Of a DNA stretch of 64,000 nucleotides, positions 35,614 to 44,063 are shown piece by piece. Within the stretch, counting starts at the first letter, position 1; each line of letters starts with the position of its first letter. Origin of the DNA: Oleiharenicola lentus (GTDB lineage: Bacteria > Verrucomicrobiota > Verrucomicrobiia > Opitutales > Opitutaceae); assembly GCF_004118375.1 (NCBI RefSeq), contig NZ_SDHX01000001.1, positions 2,979,693-3,043,692 of the forward strand. Reading direction: 5' to 3'. Under the pieces are notes generated by a model, which was given only the letters and a program-made list of their open reading frames with translations, was not told the DNA's origin and did no database searches. The position numbers and the translations under genes were made by a program.

Positions 35614-37107
35614 TCACAGCACCATGAAGGAGAACACTACGACCAAGGTGGGCGTGAGGGCGCCGAGGAACAAGCCGAGCGGCGACACGCCCTCCGGGAA
35701 ATAGCGCTGCAGGATGGACTGGCCGGCCGGGTTCGGCGCGTTCGCGATGACCGTCAGGCCGCCGCCAGTCACGGCGCCGGCCACCACCGCATATTTCAGT
35801 TCCTCGCTGAAACCGGGCACCAACGTGGCCAGATAGGTGATGAGGGCGTTGTCGTTGAAGGCCGTGAGGATCGTCGCGCCCGCAAAGAGCGGCACTTCGC
35901 CCAGGCTGCCAAGCACGGGTGCGATCCACCAAGCCTGCAACCCACCGTGGATCACCAGACCCGCCAAAAAGAAACCGACGAGCATCGGCCCGCGGAGTTC
36001 CACCTTGCTCTGGTGGTGGGCCGTGGCCTGGGCAAAAGCCAGGTAGAACAGGAATCCGCCGATGAAAAGCACCGGCGTGTGCGCCGCCCAAACCGTGAAA
36101 CCGAGGAACAGCAGATGCACAAACGTGACCCAGGCCGGCACCGGCTCCTCGGCCCGTTCGCCGGAACGATCGGGCGTCTTGAGCGCCAGCAGCTCATTCC
36201 GGAAGGCCAGGAAATAGACGACATTGGAGATCACGATCCCGGTCACCGCGTGCCAGCCGAAGTGGGTGAACATGTATTTCATGTCCCAGCCCCAAGCCGC
36301 CGCGACCATCAGCACCGGCGGCGCGGCAAAGTGCGTGAGTGTGCCGCCAATGGAGATGTTAACGAACAACAGGCCCAGCGTCGCATACATCAGCTTCGGC
36401 GAGGGCTTCAGATCGTAGAACTGTTTGCCGAGCAGCAGCGCAGCAATCGTCATGGCCGCCGGCTCGGTGATGAACGAGCCCAGCAGCGGCGCGATCGTGA
36501 GAATCGAGAACCACCACGCCACGGGCCGGCCACCGCCGAGCGAGGCGACCGCTCTGAGGCACTGCTCGGCCAGGCGCATGACCGGCCGGGTCGAAGCCAG
36601 CGCCATAATCACGACCACGAACATGGGCTCGGTGAAGTTAACCGTGTGCGCAATGTAGCCGACAGTCGTGTCCACGCCCTTGAACCACACGATGGCACCG
36701 CCCAGCACGATCACCCAGATGCCAAACACGGCCTCAACCTCACCAAAGAAATGCAGGATCTGGCCCCAGAAGCTGACTTCGTCCGGCCGACCGTCGCCGT
36801 CACGATCGGTCTGGTTGGGCCGCTGTTTCAGTCGCTCGAGGTGCCGATGCTCGACGACATGCGCCCAGTGGCGGATCTTCGCGGTGGCGAAGGTGTGCAG
36901 CACCGCCAGCACGAAGATCAGCGTCGCCACGACATTGAACGGCTCGGCTGCGGCGCGCGATTTCAGGATATCCAGCACGCCCGCACCCGCCGGATCGGCG
37001 TAGCTGGAGAGCGCGCGGGGAAAATCGCCGGACGGAGCGGCCCCGGCGGACCACAGCGCAGGCGCGAGCAGAAAGAAAAGGAGGCTGTAAACGGTTCGGC
37101 GCATCAT
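35614..37107 (-). CDS. Putative sodium/proton antiporter with an EF-hand-like loop
   Basis: 497 residues. A signal-like first helix (5-22), then about 11 membrane helices. Conserved pieces are 'LLGSFITEPAAMTIAALLLG', 'NISIGGTLTHFAAPPVLMVA', 'TILTAFNDNALITYLATLVP' and 'GGGLTVIANAPNPAGQSIL', which are the features of the 'putative Na+/H+ antiporter' group (Pfam Na_H_antiport_3 type). Between the second and third helices is a loop QTDRDGDGRPDEV (D101, D103, D105, D109, E110) of the calcium-binding DxDxDG type. The start may be either of two adjacent ATGs. Confidence 0.8.
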   Translation of the reverse strand: MMRRTVYSLLFFLLAPALWSAGAAPSGDFPRALSSYADPAGAGVLDILKSRAAAEPFNVVATLIFVLAVLHTFATAKIRHWAHVVEHRHLERLKQRPNQTDRDGDGRPDEVSFWGQILHFFGEVEAVFGIWVIVLGGAIVWFKGVDTTVGYIAHTVNFTEPMFVVVIMALASTRPVMRLAEQCLRAVASLGGGRPVAWWFSILTIAPLLGSFITEPAAMTIAALLLGKQFYDLKPSPKLMYATLGLLFVNISIGGTLTHFAAPPVLMVAAAWGWDMKYMFTHFGWHAVTGIVISNVVYFLAFRNELLALKTPDRSGERAEEPVPAWVTFVHLLFLGFTVWAAHTPVLFIGGFLFYLAFAQATAHHQSKVELRGPMLVGFFLAGLVIHGGLQAWWIAPVLGSLGEVPLFAGATILTAFNDNALITYLATLVPGFSEELKYAVVAGAVTGGGLTVIANAPNPAGQSILQRYFPEGVSPLGLFLGALTPTLVVVFSFMVL

Positions 37108-37149
37108 GGGAGGACTGAGGATTCAGGCCGCGGCGAACCGCAACCGGAT

Positions 37150-37797
37150 TTACGCCAGCAACGGAATCAGATCCGCGAGGCTCTGGATAAAGGCATGCGC
37201 CCCGGCCTTAACCTTGGCGCGCTCGGCATAACGACCGAAGCCCACAAACAGGTCAACCTCATCACGCGTTTCCAGGTCACTCACGCCGTCGCCCACGGCG
37301 ACGACGCGGGCGGGCCGGAACTCGGCCTTGAGCGTGCGGACAATCTCGGGTTTGCCGCCCCTGCGGGTGGCCGGATGCGCGGCGTCGAAGCCCGTGTAAT
37401 TGCCCGCCGCGTCGAAATCCAGCCGCACGGCCTCGATGCGCGCGATGCCCAGCAGTTGCGCCAACGGCTCGATGACCTGGGTGTAGCCGGCGCTGACGAT
37501 GACCGGGGTCCAGCCGGCCGCCTTGAGCGTGGCCAAGGTCGCCACGGCCGTGGGCTCGATTTCGCGGATATACTGCTCGCCGATGGCCGCAGCCTCGGAG
37601 CGTCCCGGGCGGATGATTTCCAGCCGGCGAGCAAAGACCGACTCGAGCGGAATTTTCCCGTCCATCGCGTCGTTGGTCATCTGGGCAACCTGGGCCAGCA
37701 CGGCCGGGCCGCGCAAGCGGGCGAGTTCATCCACGCCCTCGATGGCGCTGAGCGTTGAATCGCAGTCGAGGCAGAGCAGCTTGGTCGGTTGGGTCAC
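37150..37797 (-). CDS. HAD-IB family phosphatase, phosphoserine-phosphatase-like
   Basis: About 215 residues. Motif I is LCLDCDSTLSAIEGVDELA (nucleophile D11, acid/base D13 from the chosen start), motif II 'VIVSAGYTQVIEPLA', motif III Lys in GGKPEIVRTL, motif IV VAVGDGVSDLET. The E-G-V-D-E-L-A block is SerB-like, so phosphoserine is a plausible substrate, but there is no serA or serC nearby. Start: the GTG at 37797 is preferred because the codons further upstream lie in a CACGAAA-type repeat. An ATG at 37818 is possible. Confidence 0.83.
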   Translation of the reverse strand: MTQPTKLLCLDCDSTLSAIEGVDELARLRGPAVLAQVAQMTNDAMDGKIPLESVFARRLEIIRPGRSEAAAIGEQYIREIEPTAVATLATLKAAGWTPVIVSAGYTQVIEPLAQLLGIARIEAVRLDFDAAGNYTGFDAAHPATRRGGKPEIVRTLKAEFRPARVVAVGDGVSDLETRDEVDLFVGFGRYAERAKVKAGAHAFIQSLADLIPLLA

Positions 37798-37870
37798 CAC
37801 GAAACCCACGAAATACACGAAACCCGGAGCTGCCTATTCTTTTTCGTCTGTTTTGTGGATTTCGTGGTGA
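37794..37870. repeat. Facing inverted pair of CACGAAA-type 9-nt-period tracts
   Basis: Left arm about 37794-37823 reads TCACCACGAAACCCACGAAA and onward; the right arm 37841-37870, on the other strand, reads TCACCACGAAATCCACAAAA and onward. They agree at 25 of 30 positions, with an 18-nt centre. The left arm overlaps the start of the HAD phosphatase gene. A ribosomal-protein terminator adjoins on the right. Confidence 0.9.
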
Positions 37871-37871
37871 T

Positions 37872-37906
37872 CAAAAAAACAAAAGCCCTCCGCGAGGGAG
37901 GGCTTC
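37872..37906 (-). terminator. Intrinsic terminator after rpmE
   Basis: On the minus strand, 8-bp stem AGCCCTCC / GGAGGGCT with a short loop (CTCGC), then TTTGTTTTTTT. It lies 24 bp after the rpmE stop. Confidence 0.9.
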
Positions 37907-37930
37907 GGAGAGCGGGACTGACGGCCGGCC

Positions 37931-38188
37931 TTACTTGGCCTTGGCGGCGCCGCGCTTGAACTTCGTGGTGAACTTCTCGACGCGACCGGCGGTGTCCACG
38001 AGGCGCTTCTCGCCGGTGTAGGCGGGATGCGAATCCATGGTCACGTCGCGCACCACCACGAAATAGTCCTGGCCGTCGATCTTCTCGACGCGGGCGGACT
38101 TCATCGTGGACTTGGTGAGGAATTTCTTGCCTGTTCCGATGTCGAGGAAGCAGACGTTGTTGAGGACGGGATGGCCTTCGGTCTTCAC
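37931..38188 (-). CDS. rpmE: 50S ribosomal protein L31, type B
   Basis: 85 residues: MKTEGHPVLNNVCFLDIGTG at the start, then VVVRDVTMDSHPAYTGEKRL and GRVEKFTTKFKRGAAKAK. This is the type B pattern, without the CxxC pairs of zinc-binding L31. The start is a GTG at 38188, 19 bp after the rpmJ stop. Co-transcribed with rpmJ; an intrinsic terminator follows. Confidence 0.95.
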   Translation of the reverse strand: MKTEGHPVLNNVCFLDIGTGKKFLTKSTMKSARVEKIDGQDYFVVVRDVTMDSHPAYTGEKRLVDTAGRVEKFTTKFKRGAAKAK

Positions 38189-38207
38189 GGGAAAAGTAGG
38201 AGGTTAA

Positions 38208-38333
38208 TCAGCCTTGGCGCGCCTTGTAACGCGGCTCGACCTTGTTGATGACGTAAATCTTGCCCTTGCGACGGACAACCTGGCACGCCGGGTGACGCAG
38301 CTTGGCGGATTTGATGGAGGAAACGACTTTCAT
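38208..38333 (-). CDS. rpmJ: 50S ribosomal protein L36 (zinc-free form)
   Basis: 41 residues: [20 protein letters not shown], then [21 protein letters not shown]. This is the L36 pattern of the C-minus type: one Cys only, no C-x-x-C...C...H zinc site, and a 'N-K-x-x-P-R-x-K-A-R-Q-G' ending. It is the first gene of the rpmJ-rpmE pair, 19 bp before rpmE. Confidence 0.95.
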   Translation of the reverse strand: MKVVSSIKSAKLRHPACQVVRRKGKIYVINKVEPRYKARQG

Positions 38334-38486
38334 AAAGGGACAGAAGAAGGGGACCGCGCGAAGCAGTGTCAAAGGAAAATATTTTTTCTTGGGATCAGGC
38401 GGCGTTCCCAGCCGATCGCGAACCTCCGCGCTACCTTTGAATCGAGTTTAAGCCGCCCTAGCCAAAACCATAACCTGCTGATGGGC

Positions 38487-39050
38487 CTAATTTACGGTCG
38501 GATCGTCGGGCGCGTCAGCCAGCACCCGCAAATCCGGATCGGCATGGGCAATCAGGTGGCGCCAGAGCGGAACCCCGTCGTGCTTCAGCAACCAATCTCC
38601 CTCAACCGGCGTGGGGATCCAGGTGTCATGCTGTAATTCGTTCTCCAGCTGGCCCTGCCCCCACCCAGAATAGCCAAGAAACGCCCGCATGGTGAGCCCG
38701 GGTTGACCGACCAACTCGGTCGCCCGCTCAACTTCGACGCCAAAGGTTAGCTGGAACGCCTGATCGGCGGGTATCCACTGCCAGGTCACGAGGATCAGGT
38801 TCTCCCGCTCCACCGGTCCTCCGGCATAGAGCGGAACCCCCGCCAGGGGACTGGTCGCGAAACTGAGGTTAAGCTCGCCCAGCTGCTTGCCCAGTGGGCG
38901 ATTCAGCACCACCCCCATCGCGCCCTGCGGGTCGTGTCCGGACAAAAGCACGACGGTGCGCCGGAAATTCGGGTCACGCAGCACCGGATGCGCCAGCAGC
39001 AGCTGGCCGGCGAGGCTCGGGGTTTTCCGCGCGGTGCGGCGTTCCTTCAT
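38487..39050 (-). CDS. YqgE/AlgH family protein
   Basis: 187 residues. The family start 'GQLLLAHPVLRDPNFRRTVV' is present, then HDPQGAMGVVLNRPLGKQLG, 'PLYAGGPVERENLILV', and GYSGWGQGQLENELQHDTWI. Structure-solved members have a cysteine-free alpha/beta fold, with no proven activity. A basic 13-residue head (MKERRTARKTPSL) is typical. It lies 25 bp downstream of a dCMP deaminase gene on the same strand, so they may be co-transcribed. Confidence 0.9.
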   Translation of the reverse strand: MKERRTARKTPSLAGQLLLAHPVLRDPNFRRTVVLLSGHDPQGAMGVVLNRPLGKQLGELNLSFATSPLAGVPLYAGGPVERENLILVTWQWIPADQAFQLTFGVEVERATELVGQPGLTMRAFLGYSGWGQGQLENELQHDTWIPTPVEGDWLLKHDGVPLWRHLIAHADPDLRVLADAPDDPTVN

Positions 39051-39075
39051 GGTGCAAAAGCGGCGCCGGGGCCGC

Positions 39076-39555
39076 TCAGAGCTTGATGATCTTCACCCCG
39101 GCATCCCGAAGGATCGGACGCACGAGCGGATCGTTGCGGTAATCCTCGTGGTATTTGATCTCGGCGATGCCGGCGGCCGCGAGAATCTTGGCGCAGTTGA
39201 TGCACGGGTAATGGGTCACATAGGCCGTGCAACCGTCCACACTGGACCCGCGGCGGGCGGCGTCGGCGATGGCATTCTGCTCGGCATGCACCGTGGCCTG
39301 CTCGTGCCCGTCGCGCACCCTTGACTGGTGCGGCGTGCCGGGCAGCCAGCCGTTGTAGCCGGCGGCGATGAGGCGGTTCTTGCGCTCCCCGGCGGAGACG
39401 ATCACGCAGCCGACGTTGAGCCGCTCGCAGTTGGAGCGCGATGCGATGAGTTTGGCCGTGGCCATGAAATACTCATCCCAGCTCGGGCGGTGGGGGAAGG
39501 TCTCGGTGGCCAGACCGATGAGATCGACGGGCCTCGGCTTCTTGCGGGCAGGCAT
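39076..39555 (-). CDS. dCMP deaminase family protein
   Basis: 159 residues from the ATG at 39555 (MPARKKPRPVDLIG). Zn-dependent deaminase fold: 'SWDEYFMATAKLIASRSNCE', HAEQNAIADAA (H, E of H-A-E) and PCINCAKILAAAGI (P-C-x-x-C). Such enzymes convert dCMP to dUMP for dTMP synthesis; the ComE-type homologs look alike. Start: an in-frame GTG at 39564 is possible. It is divergent from the Nif3 gene with 85 bp between, and is followed closely by yqgE. Confidence 0.88.
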   Translation of the reverse strand: MPARKKPRPVDLIGLATETFPHRPSWDEYFMATAKLIASRSNCERLNVGCVIVSAGERKNRLIAAGYNGWLPGTPHQSRVRDGHEQATVHAEQNAIADAARRGSSVDGCTAYVTHYPCINCAKILAAAGIAEIKYHEDYRNDPLVRPILRDAGVKIIKL

Positions 39556-39640
39556 GGTTACCACGGTGCAACCGCGTCCCGGCGAGGCAACCCGTAAACA
39601 CCCGCTTGCGCGGCACCCGGCCGGGCTTCAGTCTCGGATC

Positions 39641-40393
39641 ATGGCATTGCTCCAACATCTGGTGGACTACTGTGACCGGCGCACGCGCCGTCCCTCGTTC
39701 AAGGATTTCCCGGGCGCCCACAACGGCCTGCAGGTCGCCAACGACGGGCGCGTGACTCGCATCGGCGCCGCGGTGGACGCCGGCCTCGTGCCCTTCGAGC
39801 GCGCCGTTGAGCGCGGCGTGGATTTCCTGATCGTGCACCACGGGCTGTTCTGGGGCGGCGTGCAGCCCTTGACGGGGCCGGTCTATGGCCGGTTCGCCGC
39901 CCTCGTGCGGGGAAACTGTGCGGTTTACTCCAGCCACCTCCCCCTCGACGCCCACGAGGAGATCGGCAACAACGTCATCCTCGCCCGCCAACTCGGCCTA
40001 AAACCCCGCCGGCAGTTCCTCCCCCACGAGAACGAGCTCATCGGCTGGATCGCGCCCAACAAATTCAAGCGCAGCCAGCTCGTAGCCCGCCTGGAGGAGC
40101 TTTACCCGCGTGTCGTCTCGATCGAGTGCGGCACCGCTGTGCCCAAGCTCGTCGCCTTTTGCAGCGGTTCAGGCAACGGTGCCGTGCCGCACCTGCTCGC
40201 CGCGGGCGTGGACACCCTCATCACCGGCGAGCTGCGCGAGGAATGGTTCAACTACGCGCAGGAGCACCGGCTCAACCTCCTCTGCTGTGGCCACTATGCC
40301 ACGGAAACCCACGGCGTGAAGGCCCTCGCCGCCGAGCTGGCCAAGAAATTCCGCCTGCCCTGGGAGTTCATCGAGACCGAGAACCCGCTCTGA
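39641..40393 (+). CDS. Nif3-like dinuclear metal centre protein (DUF34)
   Basis: 250 residues. Metal blocks 'DFLIVHHGLFWGG' (H-H), 'CAVYSSHLPLDAHEEIGNNV' (H...D) and 'LLCCGHYATETHGVKAL' (H, E) are those of the NIF3 family, which forms hexamers or toroids with two metals. Related to GTP cyclohydrolase-like proteins; real activity is unknown. The start MALLQHLVDYCDRRTRRPSF matches the family. It is followed by a repeat and then aroQ in the same direction. Confidence 0.87.
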   Translation: MALLQHLVDYCDRRTRRPSFKDFPGAHNGLQVANDGRVTRIGAAVDAGLVPFERAVERGVDFLIVHHGLFWGGVQPLTGPVYGRFAALVRGNCAVYSSHLPLDAHEEIGNNVILARQLGLKPRRQFLPHENELIGWIAPNKFKRSQLVARLEELYPRVVSIECGTAVPKLVAFCSGSGNGAVPHLLAAGVDTLITGELREEWFNYAQEHRLNLLCCGHYATETHGVKALAAELAKKFRLPWEFIETENPL

Positions 40394-40397
40394 ACCG

Positions 40398-40476
40398 ACC
40401 ACGGAAGACACAGAAAACAGCGCATGTATACTTTTCGGATCGCCCCTTCTGTGAATTCCGTGTGTTCCGTGGTTTC
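40398..40476. repeat. Facing inverted pair of CACGGAA-type 9-nt-period tracts
   Basis: Left arm about 40398-40418 carries ACCACGGAAGACACAGAAAA; the right arm 40447-40476, on the other strand, carries ACCACGGAACACACGGAATT and CACAGAA. It fills the whole gap between nif3 and aroQ, ending 6 bp before the aroQ start. Confidence 0.85.
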
Positions 40477-40482
40477 CCTCCC

Positions 40483-40917
40483 ATGAAGAAGATCGCCATC
40501 CTCCACGGCCCAAATCTGAACCGCCTCGGCAAGCGCGAGCCGGCGGTCTACGGCACCGCCACGCTCAAGGAGCTGGAGAAACTCATCCGCGCCGAGGCGC
40601 GCCGGCTGGGCGTGGGCGTCGTGTTCTTCCAGTCCAACCATGAGGGCGCACTGATCGACCGCATCCACGCCCTCGCCGACCGCGGCATCGCCGGCTACAT
40701 CGTCAATTTCGGCGCCTACACCCACACCAGCATCGCCCTGCACGACGCCCTGAAAAGCGTCGCCCCGCTGCCGGCGATCGAGGTCCACATCTCCGACATC
40801 AAAAAGCGCGAGAGATTCCGCCGCCATTCCTACACCGCCGCCGCCTGCATCGGCATGATCAGCGGCAAGGGCTTCCCCGGCTACCTCGACGCGCTCCGGC
40901 AGCTGGCCGCACTCTGA
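40483..40917 (+). CDS. aroQ: 3-dehydroquinate dehydratase, type II
   Basis: Third step of the shikimate pathway. 144 residues, dodecameric family. Catalytic loop HGPNLNRLGKREPAVYG with Y23; 'FFQSNHEGALIDRIHAL', 'YIVNFGAYTHTSIALHDAL' (N-x-G-A-x-x-H-T-S) and 'AIEVHISDI', 'RRHSYTA' complete the site. The downstream nusG-like gene starts 3 bp later, so they share a transcript. The start is the ATG right after a CACGGAA-type repeat. Confidence 0.96.
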   Translation: MKKIAILHGPNLNRLGKREPAVYGTATLKELEKLIRAEARRLGVGVVFFQSNHEGALIDRIHALADRGIAGYIVNFGAYTHTSIALHDALKSVAPLPAIEVHISDIKKRERFRRHSYTAAACIGMISGKGFPGYLDALRQLAAL

Positions 40918-40920
40918 CCC

Positions 40921-41433
40921 ATGGGCCAGCACCTGCCTGACTTCGCCGAACCGCGCTGGTTCGTGTGCCACACCAAGCCGCGCTGCGAAAAGAAATTCGA
41001 CGACCTCGTGGCCCGGGAGCGCTTCGCGCATTATCTGCCGCTGATCCAGAGCGTCCGTCGCTACGGCACGCAAAAGAAGGTCTTCACCAAGCCGCTGTTC
41101 CCGGGCTACGTGTTTGTCCGGATCGAGCCCGAGAAGAAGACCCGCATCTACCAGCAGGACCTGCTGGTCCGCGCCATGCTGGTGGACAACGAAGCGGTCT
41201 TTCTCCGCCAGCTGGAGGACGTGAAGACCGTCTGCGCCTCCGGACTCGAGGCCATGGTCCACCCCCTGATGCGGAAAGGCACCAAGGTGAAGGTGAACGG
41301 CGGCCCGCTGAAAGGACTGGAAGGCCATGTGGACGATCCGGCGAACCCGCAGGGAATCGTCGTGTCTGTGGACGTGCTCCAGCAGGGCCTGCTGGTGCGC
41401 CTCCCCATGGAATTCCTGCAAATTCTCCACTGA
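40921..41433 (+). CDS. NusG-family transcription (anti)termination protein, stand-alone paralogue
   Basis: 170 residues. The NGN domain starts 'RWFVCHTKPRCEKKFDDLV', and KPLFPGYVFVRI at 57-68 is the RfaH/LoaP/UpxY-type 'P-L-F-P-G-Y-V/L-F' block. A KOW segment follows (about 118-140: KVKVNGGPLKGLEGHVDDPA). True nusG normally lies next to secE and ribosomal genes; this one lies between aroQ and a beta-barrel gene, as specialised NusG paralogues often do near surface-structure genes. It probably regulates elongation of particular operons, perhaps the one it sits in. Confidence 0.85.
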   Translation: MGQHLPDFAEPRWFVCHTKPRCEKKFDDLVARERFAHYLPLIQSVRRYGTQKKVFTKPLFPGYVFVRIEPEKKTRIYQQDLLVRAMLVDNEAVFLRQLEDVKTVCASGLEAMVHPLMRKGTKVKVNGGPLKGLEGHVDDPANPQGIVVSVDVLQQGLLVRLPMEFLQILH

Positions 41434-41439
41434 CCTGCC

Positions 41440-42363
41440 GTGCGACCACGCTCCTTTTTCACGCTTTTCACGATCCTCGTCCTGACCGCCGCGGCCCAGA
41501 CCGTGCCCAGCGCGGCCAGCAGCCAAACGCCGCCAGGCGACACCTCCTTCCTCACCAAGGTGCGCGGACTGTTTGACTTCGATCTCCCCGACATCGATCC
41601 GCCCGGGACGATCAAGCTGACCCTGCATCCCCACCTCGGCGACCTCATCCGCCGCGACTACATGCGCGTGGACACCGGTTTTCGCTGGGCGTTGAAGGAA
41701 AACTTCGAAATCAACCCCGAGGCGGCCGTCTATTTCACCCACGGTTTCGGCGGCGGCAACGATGGCTACGGCATCGGCGAGCTCCGTCTCGGCAGCAAAT
41801 ACATCCTCCGCGGCTGGCCCGATCCGGACATGGAAACCAGCGTCTTCGTCAACGTTGAGGTGCCGGTCGGCAGCCCGCCGGTGAACCTGACCGACGGGCT
41901 CAACCACTTCGCCCCGGGTTTCCTCGTGCAGCATCACTCCACGCGCAACCGCAAGCTCACCACCTTTGCCGGCGCCGGCCTTGATCTGGTTTCCGTGAGC
42001 GACATCGCGGGCACTCCTGTGCGTAACCAGCCCTTGGATGATTCGATGAACTTCACCGCCGGCGCCATTTACGACCTCGGTCAGGTCAAGTGGACCTTTT
42101 CCGCCACTTACGCCACCACCGCCGTGCTCGGCGACGTCACCGAGCACTTTCTCTACCTGCGGCCGAGCATGCTTTGGTATGTGCCGCGGAAATACACCTT
42201 CAACTCCAAGACCCAGTGGCTGCTCGGCCTCGGTCTCCGCGCCTCGTGGGGTCCTGATGGCGACGAACTGAGCTTCAACACCCGGGTGCGGGCCGAGGTG
42301 ACCTTCCGGCAGGTCGTCGAAAACATCCGCTCCCGGCGCAAAGAAACCGGCGAAAAGCCCTGA
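41440..42363 (+). CDS. Putative outer-membrane beta-barrel protein
   Basis: 307 residues from a GTG at 41440, 6 bp after the NusG-like gene. Signal peptide MRPRSFFTLFTILVLTAAAQT. Many amphipathic strands with aromatic ends follow: 'FRWALKENFEINPEAAVYFT', 'GELRLGSKYILRGW', 'ETSVFVNVEVPVGS', 'KLTTFAGAGLDLVSVSD', 'VKWTFSATYATTAVLG', 'TQWLLGLGLRASWG', ending with F-R-Q-V-V-E and a short basic tail. No family name found. Located with aroQ and the NusG-like gene, it may be the target of the latter. Confidence 0.65.
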   Translation: MRPRSFFTLFTILVLTAAAQTVPSAASSQTPPGDTSFLTKVRGLFDFDLPDIDPPGTIKLTLHPHLGDLIRRDYMRVDTGFRWALKENFEINPEAAVYFTHGFGGGNDGYGIGELRLGSKYILRGWPDPDMETSVFVNVEVPVGSPPVNLTDGLNHFAPGFLVQHHSTRNRKLTTFAGAGLDLVSVSDIAGTPVRNQPLDDSMNFTAGAIYDLGQVKWTFSATYATTAVLGDVTEHFLYLRPSMLWYVPRKYTFNSKTQWLLGLGLRASWGPDGDELSFNTRVRAEVTFRQVVENIRSRRKETGEKP

Positions 42364-42364
42364 G

Positions 42365-42880
42365 TCAGCGCAGCGTCCAGAGCCAGGCGAGCAGGTGCAG
42401 CGACCCGCAGGCGGCGAGCGCGGCCGCAAGATCATCCGCAACAATCCCCCATCCGCCCGGCCAACGTTGCAGTCGGGCGATGCCCAGCGGCTTCAGGATG
42501 TCGAAAAGCCGGAACAGGCCGAACCCTGCCCCGATCACCGCCCACGGCGGCCAGGCGGCCAGGTTGCCGCTCTGCCAACCGAGGTAAACCAGCGGCATCA
42601 CGATGAACTCGTCCAGATTCACCTCACCGGGATCGCTCCTGCCCATCCGGCGGGAGGCCTCCCCGGTCAGGCCCACCGCCAGGTAGCACAGCGCGAGCGT
42701 GACGAGCAGCGTCGGCACCCAGCCGATGCGCCCGAAAAAAACCAATGTATAAAGCACGCCGGCCAGTGAGCCCCAGGTGCCCGGCGCCGGCAGCCGCTTG
42801 CCCAGCGGACCGAGCGTGGCGAACGCGACCACAAACTTTGCCGGCAGCACCCGCGGCCACTTCGGTTCCGTCAGCCGCAT
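42365..42880 (-). CDS. pgpA: Phosphatidylglycerophosphatase A
   Basis: 171 residues, membrane protein. Removes the phosphate of phosphatidylglycerophosphate to give phosphatidylglycerol. Family features: 'VVAFATLGPLGKRLPAPGTWGSLAGVL', read as F-A-T-x-G-P-x-G-K-x-x-P-A-P-G-T-W-G-S, then DPGEVNLDEFIVMPLV (D-P-x-x-V-x-x-D-E), and 'FRLFDILKPLGIARLQRW' and 'WGIVADDLAAALAA'. It starts 4 bp after pgsA ends, so both PG-synthesis steps are encoded together. The stop abuts the beta-barrel gene on the other strand. Confidence 0.93.
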   Translation of the reverse strand: MRLTEPKWPRVLPAKFVVAFATLGPLGKRLPAPGTWGSLAGVLYTLVFFGRIGWVPTLLVTLALCYLAVGLTGEASRRMGRSDPGEVNLDEFIVMPLVYLGWQSGNLAAWPPWAVIGAGFGLFRLFDILKPLGIARLQRWPGGWGIVADDLAAALAACGSLHLLAWLWTLR

Positions 42881-42884
42881 GGCC

Positions 42885-43484
42885 TCAGTCCAGCACCACG
42901 TGGCCGTGGCGGCGGAAATAGGAATAACCGGATGTGATCGTGAGCACCGCCGAGAGCACAAACAGCCCCAGTCCGGTCCAGTGCACGATGTCGATTGCCA
43001 GCCGCTCGTGGCCGAAAAGGTCGCCGAAATCGCGGGAGAACATGCGCGCGCCCATCAGCCAGCCAATGGCGTTGAGCTGGATGAAGGTCTTCACCTTGCC
43101 GCCCTGGTCGGCCTCGATCGTGATGCCCTTGACCGCCGCCGCCATGCGCATGCCCGAGACCGCAAATTCGCGGCCGAGGATGCAGAGCAGCAGCACCATC
43201 GCCGCGACCTCGTGGCCCATGAAATAGTCGCCCACCACCAGCGCGATCATCAGGCCGATAACCATCACCTTGTCGATGATCGCATCCATGAACCGGCCGA
43301 ACGACGACACTTCGCCACGCGCCCGCGCCACCATGCCGTCAAACCAGTCGGTCAGCGCCGCCGCGATGAACAGCCAGAATGCGATGGTCGCCGCCCACTG
43401 GAATTCGCGGTTCATCAGCCAGACGATGATGAACATCGCCGGCACCCGGGAGACGGTCAGCCAGTTGGCCAGGGTGAAACGCAT
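42885..43484 (-). CDS. pgsA: CDP-diacylglycerol-glycerol-3-phosphate 3-phosphatidyltransferase
   Basis: 199 residues, inner membrane. The CDP-alcohol phosphotransferase signature D-x-x-D-G-x-x-A-R-x8-G-x3-D-x3-D is complete: D46, D49, G50, A53, R54, G63, D67 and D71. 'RFTLANWLTVSRVPAMFIIV' is the standard first helix. Product is phosphatidylglycerol phosphate, passed to PgpA, encoded directly downstream. Divergent from coaD with about 100 bp between. Confidence 0.94.
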   Translation of the reverse strand: MRFTLANWLTVSRVPAMFIIVWLMNREFQWAATIAFWLFIAAALTDWFDGMVARARGEVSSFGRFMDAIIDKVMVIGLMIALVVGDYFMGHEVAAMVLLLCILGREFAVSGMRMAAAVKGITIEADQGGKVKTFIQLNAIGWLMGARMFSRDFGDLFGHERLAIDIVHWTGLGLFVLSAVLTITSGYSYFRRHGHVVLD

Positions 43485-43486
43485 AG

Positions 43487-44059
<573 letters not shown>

Positions 44060-44063
44060 GCGC

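Noticed and set aside
40294-42444. Long open frame of 716 codons opposite aroQ, the NusG-like and the barrel genes
   Set aside because: Antisense artefact: it covers three genes with clear motifs.
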